From positions 147,135,108 through 147,199,107 of the forward strand of contig NC_092804.1 in the NCBI RefSeq assembly GCF_040954645.1: 64,000 nt of DNA, given 5' to 3'. Below are positions 1 through 10,737 of the stretch, one piece after another. Origin of the DNA: Diabrotica undecimpunctata (Eukaryota; Arthropoda; Insecta; Coleoptera; Chrysomelidae). How positions within the stretch are numbered: the stretch's first letter is position 1; the number at the start of each line of letters is the position of its first letter. The notes under the pieces are model-generated. The model made no database searches. It was not told the DNA's origin and saw only the letters and a list, made by a program, of their open reading frames with translations. The position numbers and the translations under genes were made by a program.

Positions 1-1945
1 ATTTTAAAATTTATGATTGTTAAGTCTTCTTCTTATTCGCGCGACTAGGATTACTCCTGTTTATCTGCCTCTTATTCTGTTTCTGTCATTGTTGACTGTA
101 CATTATCTTTCCACCATTTTGGCGGCCTTCCAACGGGTCTTCTGCTATACGGCTTGTTGTTTTTAGAGATTTTCGCTAATCTATCTGGTCCCATTCGGTT
201 TACATGTTTGTTCCAGTTTTTTTTCTTGTTTTTATCCACCTGTTAATATTTTGAATTTTGCATTGTTCGCGTATACTTCTGTTGGTTTGTCTATTTCTTA
301 ATGATATGCCCGCTATTGATCTTAATACTTTCATTTCGATATTGTTGATTTGTTGTTTCGTCTTTTTTGTATCGGTTCTTGTCTCCGCTGCATATGTTAA
401 GATTGGTCTTACTTTTGTCTTGTATACTTTAATTTTGCTTTTCGTGGTCAGATATTTGTTTCTTCATATGGTTTCTTGGAGGCAACCACTTACTCTTGCC
501 GCTTCTGATGCTTGCCTTGTGGTCTCTGTTCTTATATCCCTGTTACTAGTGATCTCTACTCCTAGGTAATTGAATTTCATTACTTGTTCTACAATTTTGC
601 CATCTATTTCTAGTTTGCATCTACGCGACTCTTTACTGATTACTATACATTTTGTTTTTTATACTGATATTCTCATATTAAGTTTGTTTGCTGTGATATT
701 GAAGGTGTGGAGCTACCTTTGTAGGTCATCTTCGTTATCAGCAATTAGTACTGCATCATCGGCATGGCAAAGTATCGTGATTTTATGCGCTCCCATGTGG
801 TATCCGTGACGTTTTGTTACTTAGTGAATTATTAGATTCATTACCATATTGAATAACAATGGTCTGAGCGAGTCTCCTTGGCGGATTCCTCCTTCTAGTT
901 CTATGCATTATGTTTCCCCTGTTGGCATTATAACTCTGGTCTTGTTGTTCTTGTTAATTTCATTAATTGTCCTTATTATCTGATGGTTTTATTTGTTCAG
1001 CTTGTAAATTTAATAAATGTAATAAAGCACTTTTTAAATCTACAAAGCACATGTATGCTGGTTTTCCATATTCAATAGACTTCTCTATTATTTGTCTGAT
1101 AATAAAAATTGTGACTATTGTGCTGCGGTTCTTCCGCAAGCCTTGTTGTTCATCTGCCATGTTCGCTTTTTCCTCGATTTTATCTTTTATGACTGCCGTT
1201 AACAATTTTATTGTACTATTCATCAGACTAATGCCTCTATAATTTCCAGGATTTCGAGTCTTCCTTTTTAAGTATCGGTAGCAGGAGACATTCCTTCCAT
1301 TTCGTTGGTACCACTGTGGTATTTATTATATCGACGAATAATCCTCCATAATTCCTCCATATTTTAGCAGTTGATTGTTTATCTTATCAGGACCAGGTGC
1401 TTTTCTGGTTTTTAATTTTTTTATTCGTTCTTGTAGCTCTTCTTCTGATATTAGTACTCTATCGTGAGTTTCGTTAATGACTCTTTCTCTGTTCTCTTCT
1501 TCTCCTTCTCCATATAATTTCGTGAAATGCTCAGTCCATTGTTCCTCCGTAATGTTATCTATGCGTACAAATTCATTCATTTCTGTTTTTTGTCTCCTTA
1601 TCATCTTCCACACCTTTTTCTGGGATCCATAGAGGTCGTATTCCATATCTTTGGTAAATTTCTCCCAGTGTTCTTTTATAATGTTATCTATTTCTTGGTT
1701 TACTCTATTCCTGATTCTCACGTAGTCTTCTCGTGCCTCTGGTGTCTTCACTCCTTTGTATCTTAGGCAAGCTTGTTTCTTTTCATTTGCTAGTGCCTTC
1801 ACCCTTTCTTCGTACCATGGTGTTTTGTATTCCCGTTTATTTCTGTTAACTTTTCTTTTACCTAAAGCTTCTTCTGCTGCTTGTAGGATACATTTTTTAA
1901 TAATTGTGAAGTCAATAGTTGTAAATAAATTACAGTAGGTTAAGT
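1..1945 (-). pseudogene. LINE reverse transcriptase, 5' truncated and frameshifted
   Basis: Minus-strand translation gives a non-LTR retrotransposon reverse transcriptase in several frames. In order there is a basic N-terminal segment, KLKTRKAPGPDKINNQLLKYGG near 1395-1350, SLMNSTIKLLTA and EQQGLRKNRST near 1215-1120, CFVDLKSA, then the polymerase motif ILCHADDAVLIA with HADD at 755-766 in place of the usual Y/FADD. The C-terminal part reads PVGRPPKWWKD near 150-110. Frameshifts and stops break the frame repeatedly. The 5' side ends near 1945 with no endonuclease domain, so this is a 5'-truncated copy. The clade is uncertain; an APE-type LINE is likely. Confidence 0.75.
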
Positions 1946-2470
1946 CTTCCTTTGTAGTTACTGCATGAACCTTGTAGGTTATCAGCAGGGATACAATAAG
2001 TTATATACAATATAATAAATTACATTCAGTTAGGTAAATTTTTCAACTTATATTACAACCTTTTCTAGCATATGTTGTAGGTTCCGAGATATGTTATATT
2101 TTTGTTTGTAAATTTAATATGCAGAAAAATATATCAATATATGAGGGTGGTGTAAATCATATTTTGGAAATTTTGGTGTGTCTTGCTTTATAATCTTGAG
2201 GTACAGATCTTTTAAAAGGAAACGTGGTGCCCTTTTTAAATTTATCTATACCATTATAGATGGCAGTAACAATTTCACTAATAAATGAGTAGCTGTTTTT
2301 GTTAACAGACTTGATGCAAGTCAGATATACACCACTATTCCTGCAACTGTTTTTTATAAGCGAGGTGTACTTTGTAAATCAACCAGAGCTACATTGTATT
2401 TTGTGGAAGACGGATCGGTAATTTAATGAAGATACAAATACTGAACCTTTTTTGAAAAACTGCGACAAAA
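1946..2470. other. No recognisable feature
   Basis: AT-rich sequence without a usable reading frame or repeat boundary that I can define. Confidence 0.5.
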
Positions 2471-3985
2471 TTAGGTAATGCAGGATTATCAAAAGGAATA
2501 CAAAAAACCTACGCCAAACAAAAGAGTGCTACTGTGAGTAACATGCAACTAAAGTTCCTAAAAATGACAATCACTATAAAAGAAGCAACGTCGAAGAACA
2601 TACCAAGAACAAAAAGATTTAGAAAAAACCACTAGTTTGATGAAGAATGTAGAACAGAGTTAAAAGAAAGATCAGATTTGATATTAAAAAATTTGCGATC
2701 GCAAAAAACAAGACTAGGTACATAAAAAGGTATGCCGAATAACGAAAAAAAGTTAAGAAAATCCAAGCGGTAAAATACATTATAACTGGGTATTAGGGAA
2801 TGTAAAGGGGAATTAAAGAAGAACGATGAATGTAAAAAATAAGCAAGGAAACATGATAGTGGACAAAGACCAAATATGTGAAAGATGGAAAGAATTCTAA
2901 GAAGAGATTCTAAATAACGGAGTGACTACTGAAGAAAATTATAATGTTTCTTAACCTCAAATAGTAATAGAAGAAATACCAAAGCCCACAAGAAAAGAAA
3001 TTGAAGAAATAATAAAAGATATGAAAAATCAAAAAAGCCCCGGGGAGAACGGCATTGTGGCAGAGAACTTATGGAGGAGAGGCTTTAATAAACCAACTTA
3101 CTGAGCTAATACTAGAGGTGTGGGATGCCGAAGAAGTGCCTCAAGAACGGAACAAGTCCATTATAATTCCTATACACAAAAAGGGAGAACTGAATGCGCA
3201 AACTATACAGGAATATCCTTGTTAAAGGTAATATATAAAGTGCTCGCCATACTAATTAAAACACGATTATAAATATATGTAGAGAAGAATCTAGGAGAAT
3301 ACCAGGGAGGATTTCGCAAGGGAAGATCAACAACCGATCAAATTTTTATGTTAAAACAAATCCTGGACTGGGACTGAAAGATAATAGTAATAAATCCGAG
3401 TACGTGGAAATCTCGAGCAAAAAATGAATAAATACCAGGGGTTCCTTCAAATTGAAGGGGGAGGATCAATCAGTTGTAGAATTTGAAAATGTGGATGAAT
3501 ATGCTAGAGCCATGAGTCAAATAATTAAGGCCACAGATATATCTCGTAATACAAAAATAAGAGTATACAAAACTATAATTAGACCCACAATGTTATAAAC
3601 TGTCGAGACATGAACTATAAACAAAATCATACAGAACGAATGGGAACCATGGGAAAGAAAGATATTTTGCAGAATTTTTGGTAGAAAAGTAGTAGAGGGA
3701 GAATATAGAAGAGGAACTTATGCATAAGTGTGCCAATTTATGCTAATTCTACAATAACAAAAGTGGTAAAAACGTAGACTAGAATAATAGACTAGTCAAG
3801 AATATTGTTTGGAGAGTATTTGAGGGCAAAAAAGAGAGAAAGACCAAGAAAAAATAAAAAGATGTAGTGGTGGAAGATGTCAGAGAAATGGGAATCAGAT
3901 TTTAAAGCTGATATCTAAGAACAGATAATGATGAAAATCATTCCATTCCATCCAGAAATGGCACTAAAAGGTGTTCTAAAGTAAT
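2470..3985 (+). pseudogene. Decayed LINE reverse transcriptase
   Basis: Plus-strand fragments of a LINE polyprotein are readable through many stops. IEEIIKDMKNQKSPGENGIVAEN lies near 3000-3070, IISLLKVIYKVLA-like and YQGGFRKGRSTTDQIFMLK lie near 3200-3360, and a C-terminal block with RPIMLYA-like and GKKERKTKKK segments lies near 3570-3890. The catalytic YADD region appears to be deleted, because the sequence jumps from motif 2/3 to the C-terminal part around 3375-3480. The upstream 2480-2900 part is basic and Lys-rich, typical of the region before the RT. It ends where PLE sequence begins. Confidence 0.6.
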
Positions 3986-4664
3986 CTTCACCTAAATTGT
4001 CATCTAAATTTACCATAAAAAATACAATAGAAATAATTAATAAAATACAACATTTTCAAGTACCTAACAACTCCAGATTAATTTTATTTGACGTAAAAAA
4101 TATTTTTCCTAGTATTCCTCCTACAGAAACTTTTATTCTAGTATAAAACCTTTTGGACCAAAATAGTACAAATCCAATCATTACATCTGAAATTTTACAT
4201 CTTCTTGAAATTTGCATAAACCAGGACTACTTCGAATTTAATAATCAAATATATATACAAATAACAGTGTAGGACTTATAATGGGCAATCCTCTAAGCCC
4301 ATTGCTATCAGATATTTTTATGGATCATCTAGAGACAAAGATTTCATAACATCCCATATTCAACCGTTTTTATGTTGGTGGAGATACGTAGATGACGTAC
4401 TGGTATGTTTCACAAAAACTAACAGGTTACTCGACCAATTTTTATCTTATTAATTCACTTTATAGTCATATTGAATTTACAATAGAAACAGAACAAAATC
4501 AATTCATAAATTTTTTTTAGATTTAAAAATTATCAGACTTAAAAAGAAACATGACTTCTCCATATTTCCTAAACCTACCCATACTGACACGACTATACAC
4601 AATTCATCATCTCATTCCACACAACATAAACTAGCAGCTTATCATAATCATAGTATGTTACATA
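3985..4664 (+). pseudogene. Penelope-like element, RT part, split by an RTE insertion
   Basis: Translation across frames gives a Penelope-type reverse transcriptase: LILFDVKNIFPSIPPTETF near 4080-4130, LLEICINQDYFEFNNQIY near 4200-4255, MGNPLSPLLSDIFMDHLETK near 4280-4340, a YVDDVLVCF-like block near 4380-4420, then FTIETEQNQFINFLDLKI and PTHTDTTIHNSSSHSTQHKLAAYHNHSMLH. Small indels break the frame. The 5' part is missing. The sequence stops at the ACATA target duplication (4660-4664) and resumes in frame after 8084, so the RTE LINE landed inside this gene. The GIY-YIG endonuclease half is at 8080-8911. Confidence 0.8.
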
Positions 4665-7600
4665 GTCAACACCCCGAAGTATGAGCGGGAACACAAAATG
4701 TATCAATACTCATACTCTTATGAAACGCACCTGGCGGATCATAAGAGCCTTTACATTTTACTCTTCTTCAACTTGTCTTGAGTGAAATGTCTTTAATCTT
4801 TTCTATCAGCCCCTCTTGGCTAACTTTTGTTTTCTTCCGACCCCGAATGGCGATAAGGTTTCCGAAGGCAGACGGGTCACTATATTTCTTTCTAATATAT
4901 TCTTCCCATCCACACCTTCTTTCCCTCCCCATCCTACCCAACAAAAATATGGAGAAAACCAGATGCAAAAAATCCGTAAGTTAAGGTGGAAGCTATCGTG
5001 CTAAAAACTGAATGGTTGCACGTCACGCGGCCGCTAACGATGCTCTTGGGACACCGGGCGAAATCCCATTGAATATTAGCATTGTTCCTGTACGCGGGGC
5101 TCTACAGGAATCGACCAACGTTCCCCAGCTACTCGTGGGAATAAATATGAATACTCACCAACATGCTAGGCAAGCACGGTGTTTAAATGCCAAAAACCCG
5201 ACTACTGTAAACCAACCCTATTCAATGTGCGTCAAAAAGATAAACCTCAACATCGCCACATATAATGCTCGGTCACTCTCTACCGAAGAAAGATTCGAAG
5301 AAATGGAGGAAGAACTCTAAAAAGTGAACTGGGATATTGTAGGTATCAGCGAAGTTAGAAAAAAGGGAGAGAGTCTTACCTCACTCCCATCAGGCCATTT
5401 ATTTTATTACAAAGGAGAAGAGGAATCGACAGTCGGAGGCGTCGGCTTCTTTATTCACAAAAGAATTTCTAACAGAATTGTGTCAATAAACCAAATCTCA
5501 ACAAGAGTGGTCTACTTAAACATCAAAATAAACGCCAGATATATCCTAAAGTTCATTCAAGTGTACGCCCCTACTACAGGACATCCAGACGAAGAAGTCC
5601 AAATATTCTACTACCAAATATCTTGTGCAATCAAGGAAAATCCTGGCCACTTCTTAATAATAGGTGGTGATTTCAACGCCAAAATAGGCACTAAGGAAGA
5701 CCCCTCTGAAATAATATTGGGAAATTTTGGAAGCGAAGGCAGAAATGATAGAGGCAAACAACTACTGACTTTCCTTTTGGAAAACAATCTTTATCAAATG
5801 AACAGCTTCTTTAAAAAGAAGAAACACAGAAGATGGACATGGGAAAGTCCCGATGGAAAAACAAGGAACGAAATCGACTATTTCTTAACAAACAAAAAAG
5901 AATTATTTAAAGACGTAAATGTGCTAAACCAGTTCAGTACAAGCAGTGATCATAGGTTAGTAAGAGCTAAAATAACGATATCAACCGAAAAAGAAAGACT
6001 CAAAATGATAAATAAGAAACAACCAAAGAAATGGACAAAACCAACTAACATTCAGGAGTTCGAAAAATATATTGGTAATTCATTGAAAGATTCCACAACA
6101 GCAGACATCAATATATTGAACAAACAAATAGTCAACACAATGCAACAGGCTCAAACTAAATATTGTCCGACAAGCAAAAAAGATGAAAAACTGAGTCAAC
6201 CCACGAAAACCCTTATAGAACTAAGGCGACAAATGAAAGGAGATAACACTACAAGCAAAGAAGCGATAAATCAAATAAATAAGACGATCACAAAGGCAAT
6301 AAAAAAAGACATAAGAAACTACAATGTAGAAAAAACAAAACAGGCAATAGAGCAAAATAAGAACATGAATGTTTTGAAGAGGAGCGTAAAAAAGGGGAAA
6401 ATAGAAATTAACAAACTGAGAAACAGCACTGGAGAAGAAACAACGAACAGAGATGAAATATTAAGAATAGTCGAAGAGTTCTACACAGAGTTATATAGAT
6501 CAAGAAAAAAAGATAACAATACGGAACCTCCAATTACACTAAAAACTGGGGTATTAAACCAAGGATCAGATTTATTGCCCGATATAACAAAATCAGAAAT
6601 CAAAGAAGCCCTGAAGAAAATGAAAAATAATCGAACCCCGGGTGAAGATGGAATAGTATCAGAAGCACTAAAAATTGGAGGGGATGTATTACTTGAAAAA
6701 ATTAAACAACTTTTCAATATCTGCCTCCACAGCGCCAATATTCCAACAGACTGGAACAACGCTACTATGATTCTATTACACAAAGCAGGAGACAAAGCAA
6801 ATTTAGAGAATTACAGACCGATTAGCCTCCTCAGCCATATATTTAAGTTGTTTACGCGAATACTAGTTAAGAGAATGGAAAGAAAATTAGAGACTTATCA
6901 ACCAAGGGAACAGGCAGGATTCCGAAAAAGTTACGGAACAAATGACCATCTACAAAGTATAAAAACCCTAATAGAGAAAGCAGTGGAATACAATAAACCT
7001 CTAGTTCTAATATTTATCGATTTTCACAAAGCCTTTGACACAGTTGAGCTAAGCAAAATATTACAGGCGCTTAAAGAATGCAGGCTAGATTATAGATATA
7101 CTAAATTATTATACAAAATATACCTGCAGGCAACAACCACTGTCAGATTACATACTAACAGTAATCGCATAAAAATAGAACGGGGGGTTAGACAAGGAGA
7201 CCCAATGTCACCTAAACTTTTTAATACGGTGCTAGAACATGCTTTTAAGAATTTGGATTGGATGACAAAGGGAATAAAAATAGATGGAGAATATCTAAAC
7301 AACTTACGTTTCGCCGATGACATACTTATAATAGCTGAAGATCTAGGTATGGCAAGAGAGATGGTACAGGAACTCGTTGTGGCTACAGAAAGTGTAGGTT
7401 TAAATATAAATATCTCGAAAACAAAAATCATGACCAATTTGGTACCCAACCAGAACATCAGTATTGGTGGAAAAGAAATAGAACTCGTAGATAGATATAA
7501 ATACCTAGGACATGAAATTATGATTGGCAGGGATAACCAGACTCATGAACTGAAGAGAAGAATCGGCCTTGCGTGGGCAGCATTTGGAAAACTGAGAGAA

Positions 7601-8079
7601 ACTTTTAAAAGTGAGCTGCCCACATGCCTAAAGAGAAAGGTATTTGATCAGTGTGTCCTCCCAGTCTTGACGTACGGAGCAGAAACACTTACCTTAACAA
7701 AAGCAGCAGCTACCAAACTGAGAGTCACGCAGAGAAGAATGGAGCTGTCCATGTTAGGAATAACTCTGCGAGACAGAATAACCAACGAAGACATCAGGAG
7801 AAGAACCGGAGTGACTGACATCATCGAGAAGATAGCCAGACTAAAATGGAGATGGGCAGGACACATAGCCAGAATGACAGATGGGCGATGGACAAAGAGG
7901 TTATTGGAATGGAGGCCAAGGGAAGACAAGAGAAGCGTCGGTCGACCACCTACAAGATGGACTGACGATTTAAGAAAACTCAATAAAAACTGGATGAGAG
8001 CGGCGCAAGATAGACGGGGTTGGAAACATGAGGAAGAGGCCTATGTTCAGCAGTGGACTCTTGAGGCTGGATGATGATG
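4665..8079 (+). mobile_element. Full-length RTE-clade LINE
   Basis: A complete 3415-bp non-LTR element flanked by a 5-bp target duplication, ACATA, at 4660-4664 and 8080-8084. It has a 5' leader, one long coding region (5012-8074) and ends with the short ATGATGATG tail typical of RTE elements, with no poly(A). The protein layout (apurinic-type endonuclease followed by RT) and its CFDP2-like endonuclease sequence point to the RTE/BovB group. Removing the element restores the reading frame of the interrupted PLE across the junction, which supports the boundaries. Confidence 0.85.
5012..8074 (+). pseudogene. RTE endonuclease-reverse transcriptase with one in-frame stop
   Basis: The polyprotein cuts target DNA and copies the element RNA into it. 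One TAA at 5318-5320 splits an otherwise continuous frame into 102 and 916 codons; the second copy at 10738-13236 has a Lys codon context there (EKIKWDIVG). Domains in order: endonuclease with DIVGISEVRKKG, YAPTTG, IIGGDFNAKIGT and SSDHRLVRAKI; RT with PGEDGIVSEALKIGG, NYRPISLLSH, EQAGFRKSYGTNDHLQ, FIDFHKAFDTV, RGVRQGDPMSP and catalytic FADD at 7310-7321; then LTYGAETLTL, LKWRWAGHIARM, VGRPPTRWTDDL. Apart from the one stop I see no other break. It could be a dead copy, a source copy rescued by readthrough, or an assembly error. Confidence 0.85.
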
Positions 8080-8911
8080 ACATATATTAACAGAAATTCC
8101 GATGTCAAAATACAACTTTGAGACAGAATTAAATATCATTAAGCAAATAGCAGTAAACAATGGATACAATGAACTAACGATTAATAAAATTTTAAATGAA
8201 AAACCACACAAGAAAGCCCTAAAATTAGTATTTCTACAACCAGAGAAAAAACCCAGTACCTTCTGCTCGATTACATATACAGGCAAAATATCAACAAAAA
8301 TAGCCAAGCACATAAAAACGAAAGAAATAACACCAGCTTTCAGAACAAATAACAACTTAGGCAAATATATTAAAAACAACAAGAGCCAAAATAAAAAGCA
8401 CTTACACAGTGGTGTATACAACCTTAAATGTGGTGACTGCCCAAAAACTTATATAGGTCAAACTGGTAGGAATTTTAATAAACGAATAGCAGAACATAAA
8501 AGGGCTTTCAATAATAGAAAAATAGATTCTACATACAAATTTCACCTTCTAGATCATATTCTTTTAAAGACGAATTTCAAATTCTTCACATTAAAAATAA
8601 AGGCCTTAAGATATCCTTGTTAGAGTCTATTAAAATTAACAAATTAAAAACACAGATATAATTCTGGATCACTAACTTAAGACAAACAGTTCTCCCCTCC
8701 TCAACCTATTTTAGGCTCAACCTAAGACTATTTAAGTGTAAATGCATGCAAAAAATAAATCACTTGAGAAAGGCAATTAGCCGAAACAGCTGTAGTGATA
8801 AGAGTTTATAATAAATTTTGTGGAAGTTTTTGAAAACAAAAATTTCAGTGTTTTATTGTTACATAAAATGAATTTCCATTAAGGTTAACGGTCGAATCAA
8901 TCAATTATTTA
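8080..8911 (+). pseudogene. Penelope-like element, GIY-YIG endonuclease and 3' end
   Basis: This continues the PLE interrupted at 4664. The frame runs from IPMSKYNFETELNIIKQIA near 8095 to 8623. It carries a GIY-YIG nuclease domain: GVYNLKCGDCPKTYIGQTGRN with the Cys pair CGDC, followed by RIAEHKRAFNN. In PLEs this domain nicks the target DNA. The frame is disturbed after HLLDH and ends early compared with the copy at 42258-42677. The 3' untranslated part (8624-8911) contains a hammerhead-like motif and shares its ending (TCGAATC..TCAATTATTT) with the copy ending near 43160. Confidence 0.85.
8759..8799 (+). ncRNA. Hammerhead-ribozyme-like motif 1 (PLE 3' end)
   Basis: The 41 nt fold as a type I hammerhead: stem I ATCAC/GTGAT, core TTGAGAA plus one extra A, stem II GGC/GCC with loop AATTA, GAA, stem III palindrome ACAGCTGT, cleavage base A. 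The usual core C3-G8 pair is replaced by T-A, which would keep pairing. It lies downstream of the endonuclease in the same orientation. Confidence 0.6.
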
Positions 8912-9531
8912 AAAATGTAATAAAGTATCGTACCAATCAATTGTGGCTTAATCCCGTATAAACACAATATTTAACTTGGAAATTTACTTGTAAACATATT
9001 TTTTGGGTTTTATTTTTTTTTTAATATTTAATTTTTAACAATTAAATATTGGTTTTCATCGATACCCAAAACTTCTATACTTATTTTTTTAATCTACTCT
9101 AAAATTAATCCCTAAAATTTCATTTTAGGATATCGCTAAAATTGGTGTAATACTTTGTTACTCGCCTCTAATTAAATATGAACAGCAGCTTCATACATTG
9201 CTCTGTAATATTTATAATATTGTAATCTAGTTCGCTTGTCATATTGAAAGCCGTAGCTATTGTTTGCATGTACTCGCTTGTAACATTTTGAAATTGCATT
9301 TACAGGAGTATGAATGAAAATACCGATATCAATTTTTCAATTAATTAAACAAGAAGTGTGCAAAAATTTAAAAGAGATCCAAAATTGTTTGGAGTATTAA
9401 GAGAAAATATTAGATAAAATACCAATAAAAACTACTATTTAATGGTATCAAAAATAAATAAAAATCACAGATGATGAAAAAAAGCTAGGGAAAATAAAAC
9501 AGAAAAAATGGAAAGATAGTAAGTATAATTT
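8912..9531. other. No recognisable feature
   Basis: AT-rich non-coding sequence; I see no gene, repeat boundary or RNA structure I can support. Confidence 0.5.
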
Positions 9532-9944
9532 TGTAACGGGATTTAATTAAGCATCAGATCTAAGTAATTCAGTTTCAAATTTAAAATCCTTTTAATAACA
9601 ACTACACTATTATTGCTAAACACAATTATTTGCTTATGACATTGAAAATATCTTTGTAACGAGGACGCACGCTGACCTAGTGAAATTTACAATGTAAGCA
9701 AAAGATTATTAAATAATGTGTACCACGGCATTAAGATTAATATTAAGAATGAAGAATCCAGAGACGGTCGAAGTTAGTGTTGTCATCCTTCAACTGAGTA
9801 CTATCTGTTATTGTACTTAGAGAAATAATAAACGGAATTATGAGTATCTAGTGTGTTCAAGTAATTAACCACCTGCAAGGGGTTAACTACCCTGGAGTTC
9901 CACTATATGGAACTCTTGATAGAATCAATCCCATAAACGTTACA
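9532..9944 (+). repeat. Putative LTR (solo or 5' LTR remnant)
   Basis: A 413-bp block begins TGTAACG and ends CGTTACA, a 7-bp inverted terminal repeat of the TG...CA type expected of LTRs. A polyadenylation-like AATAATAAA lies in the last third. About 20 bp downstream is TGGCGATCCTAC, which resembles a tRNA primer-binding site. I found no target duplication and no internal coding sequence, so a 5' LTR left by a deletion is as likely as a solo LTR. Confidence 0.4.
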
Positions 9945-10099
9945 AGAATATACGACATCATTATATGGCGATCCTACATTATTACAATTTGGAAAAGAAA
10001 TTCGGAAGTTAAAGCTGATGAAAACACACCTTAGAATCGAAAGAATAATAAAAAAAAATAAGTAAATAAATCTACACTAAGTAAGACATCTGGACTTAG

Positions 10100-10500
10100 T
10101 GGATCGAGGCTAAAGAGAGTATAGTGATCGTCGTATATGGTCCACATCCACAGAATTATGTATCTGGTCATTTCTGTCAGACCTTATATAGGTCTTTTGC
10201 AACTTCCTGTAATCTGGTCAATCCATCTTGTTGGAGATCTGCCTAATGAGTATCTTTATGTTATATATGTCTGACTTAATGACATATCCAAAATATTTTA
10301 ATTGTTGCAGTTATAGAGTTGTAGATTTTGCCGAAGAATCTCTTACTAATCTTCAGTTCTCTTAGAATAGAATTATAGCCGGCCCACAAACATTCTTCTT
10401 CAGCAGAACATTTCAGTGGTATCTATCGTTCTCGTTTCTAATTGTGGGTTCAAAATTCTCATACTTATGCCAGTATTGGAAATATTCATTTTTCGTTTGG
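10100..10500 (-). pseudogene. LINE C-terminal fragment
   Basis: Minus-strand reading gives remnants of the conserved end of LINE polyproteins, such as MRILNPQLETRT near 10465-10430 and GRSPTRWIDQIT near 10240-10205, separated by stops. Only the region after the RT is present. Confidence 0.45.
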
Positions 10501-10737
10501 GAAAATATGTGAGAGCAAGGATTACTGACAAAACTATTAAGATACCTAATAATTAATCAACTATCGCTTCAAAATCTATCAAAAAAAAAATACTTTATAA
10601 ACCCTAATATACCTTTAAATTTCGATATAATTTATTTCAACGTTAAAAATAGAAACTAGGCCCAAGAATCCATAACTTGCTATAACTCCAAAATATTTTA
10701 TTGAGCGAAACTAGGACGACAGTCCTAGATATTACCA

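Noticed and set aside
258..809. Plus-strand open frames of 103 and 79 codons
   Set aside because: They are antisense to the LINE reverse transcriptase, whose motifs (HADD and others) read on the minus strand.
4778..5004. Small open frames upstream of the RTE coding region
   Set aside because: They lie in the RTE 5' leader on both strands and show no motif or relation to a known ORF1.
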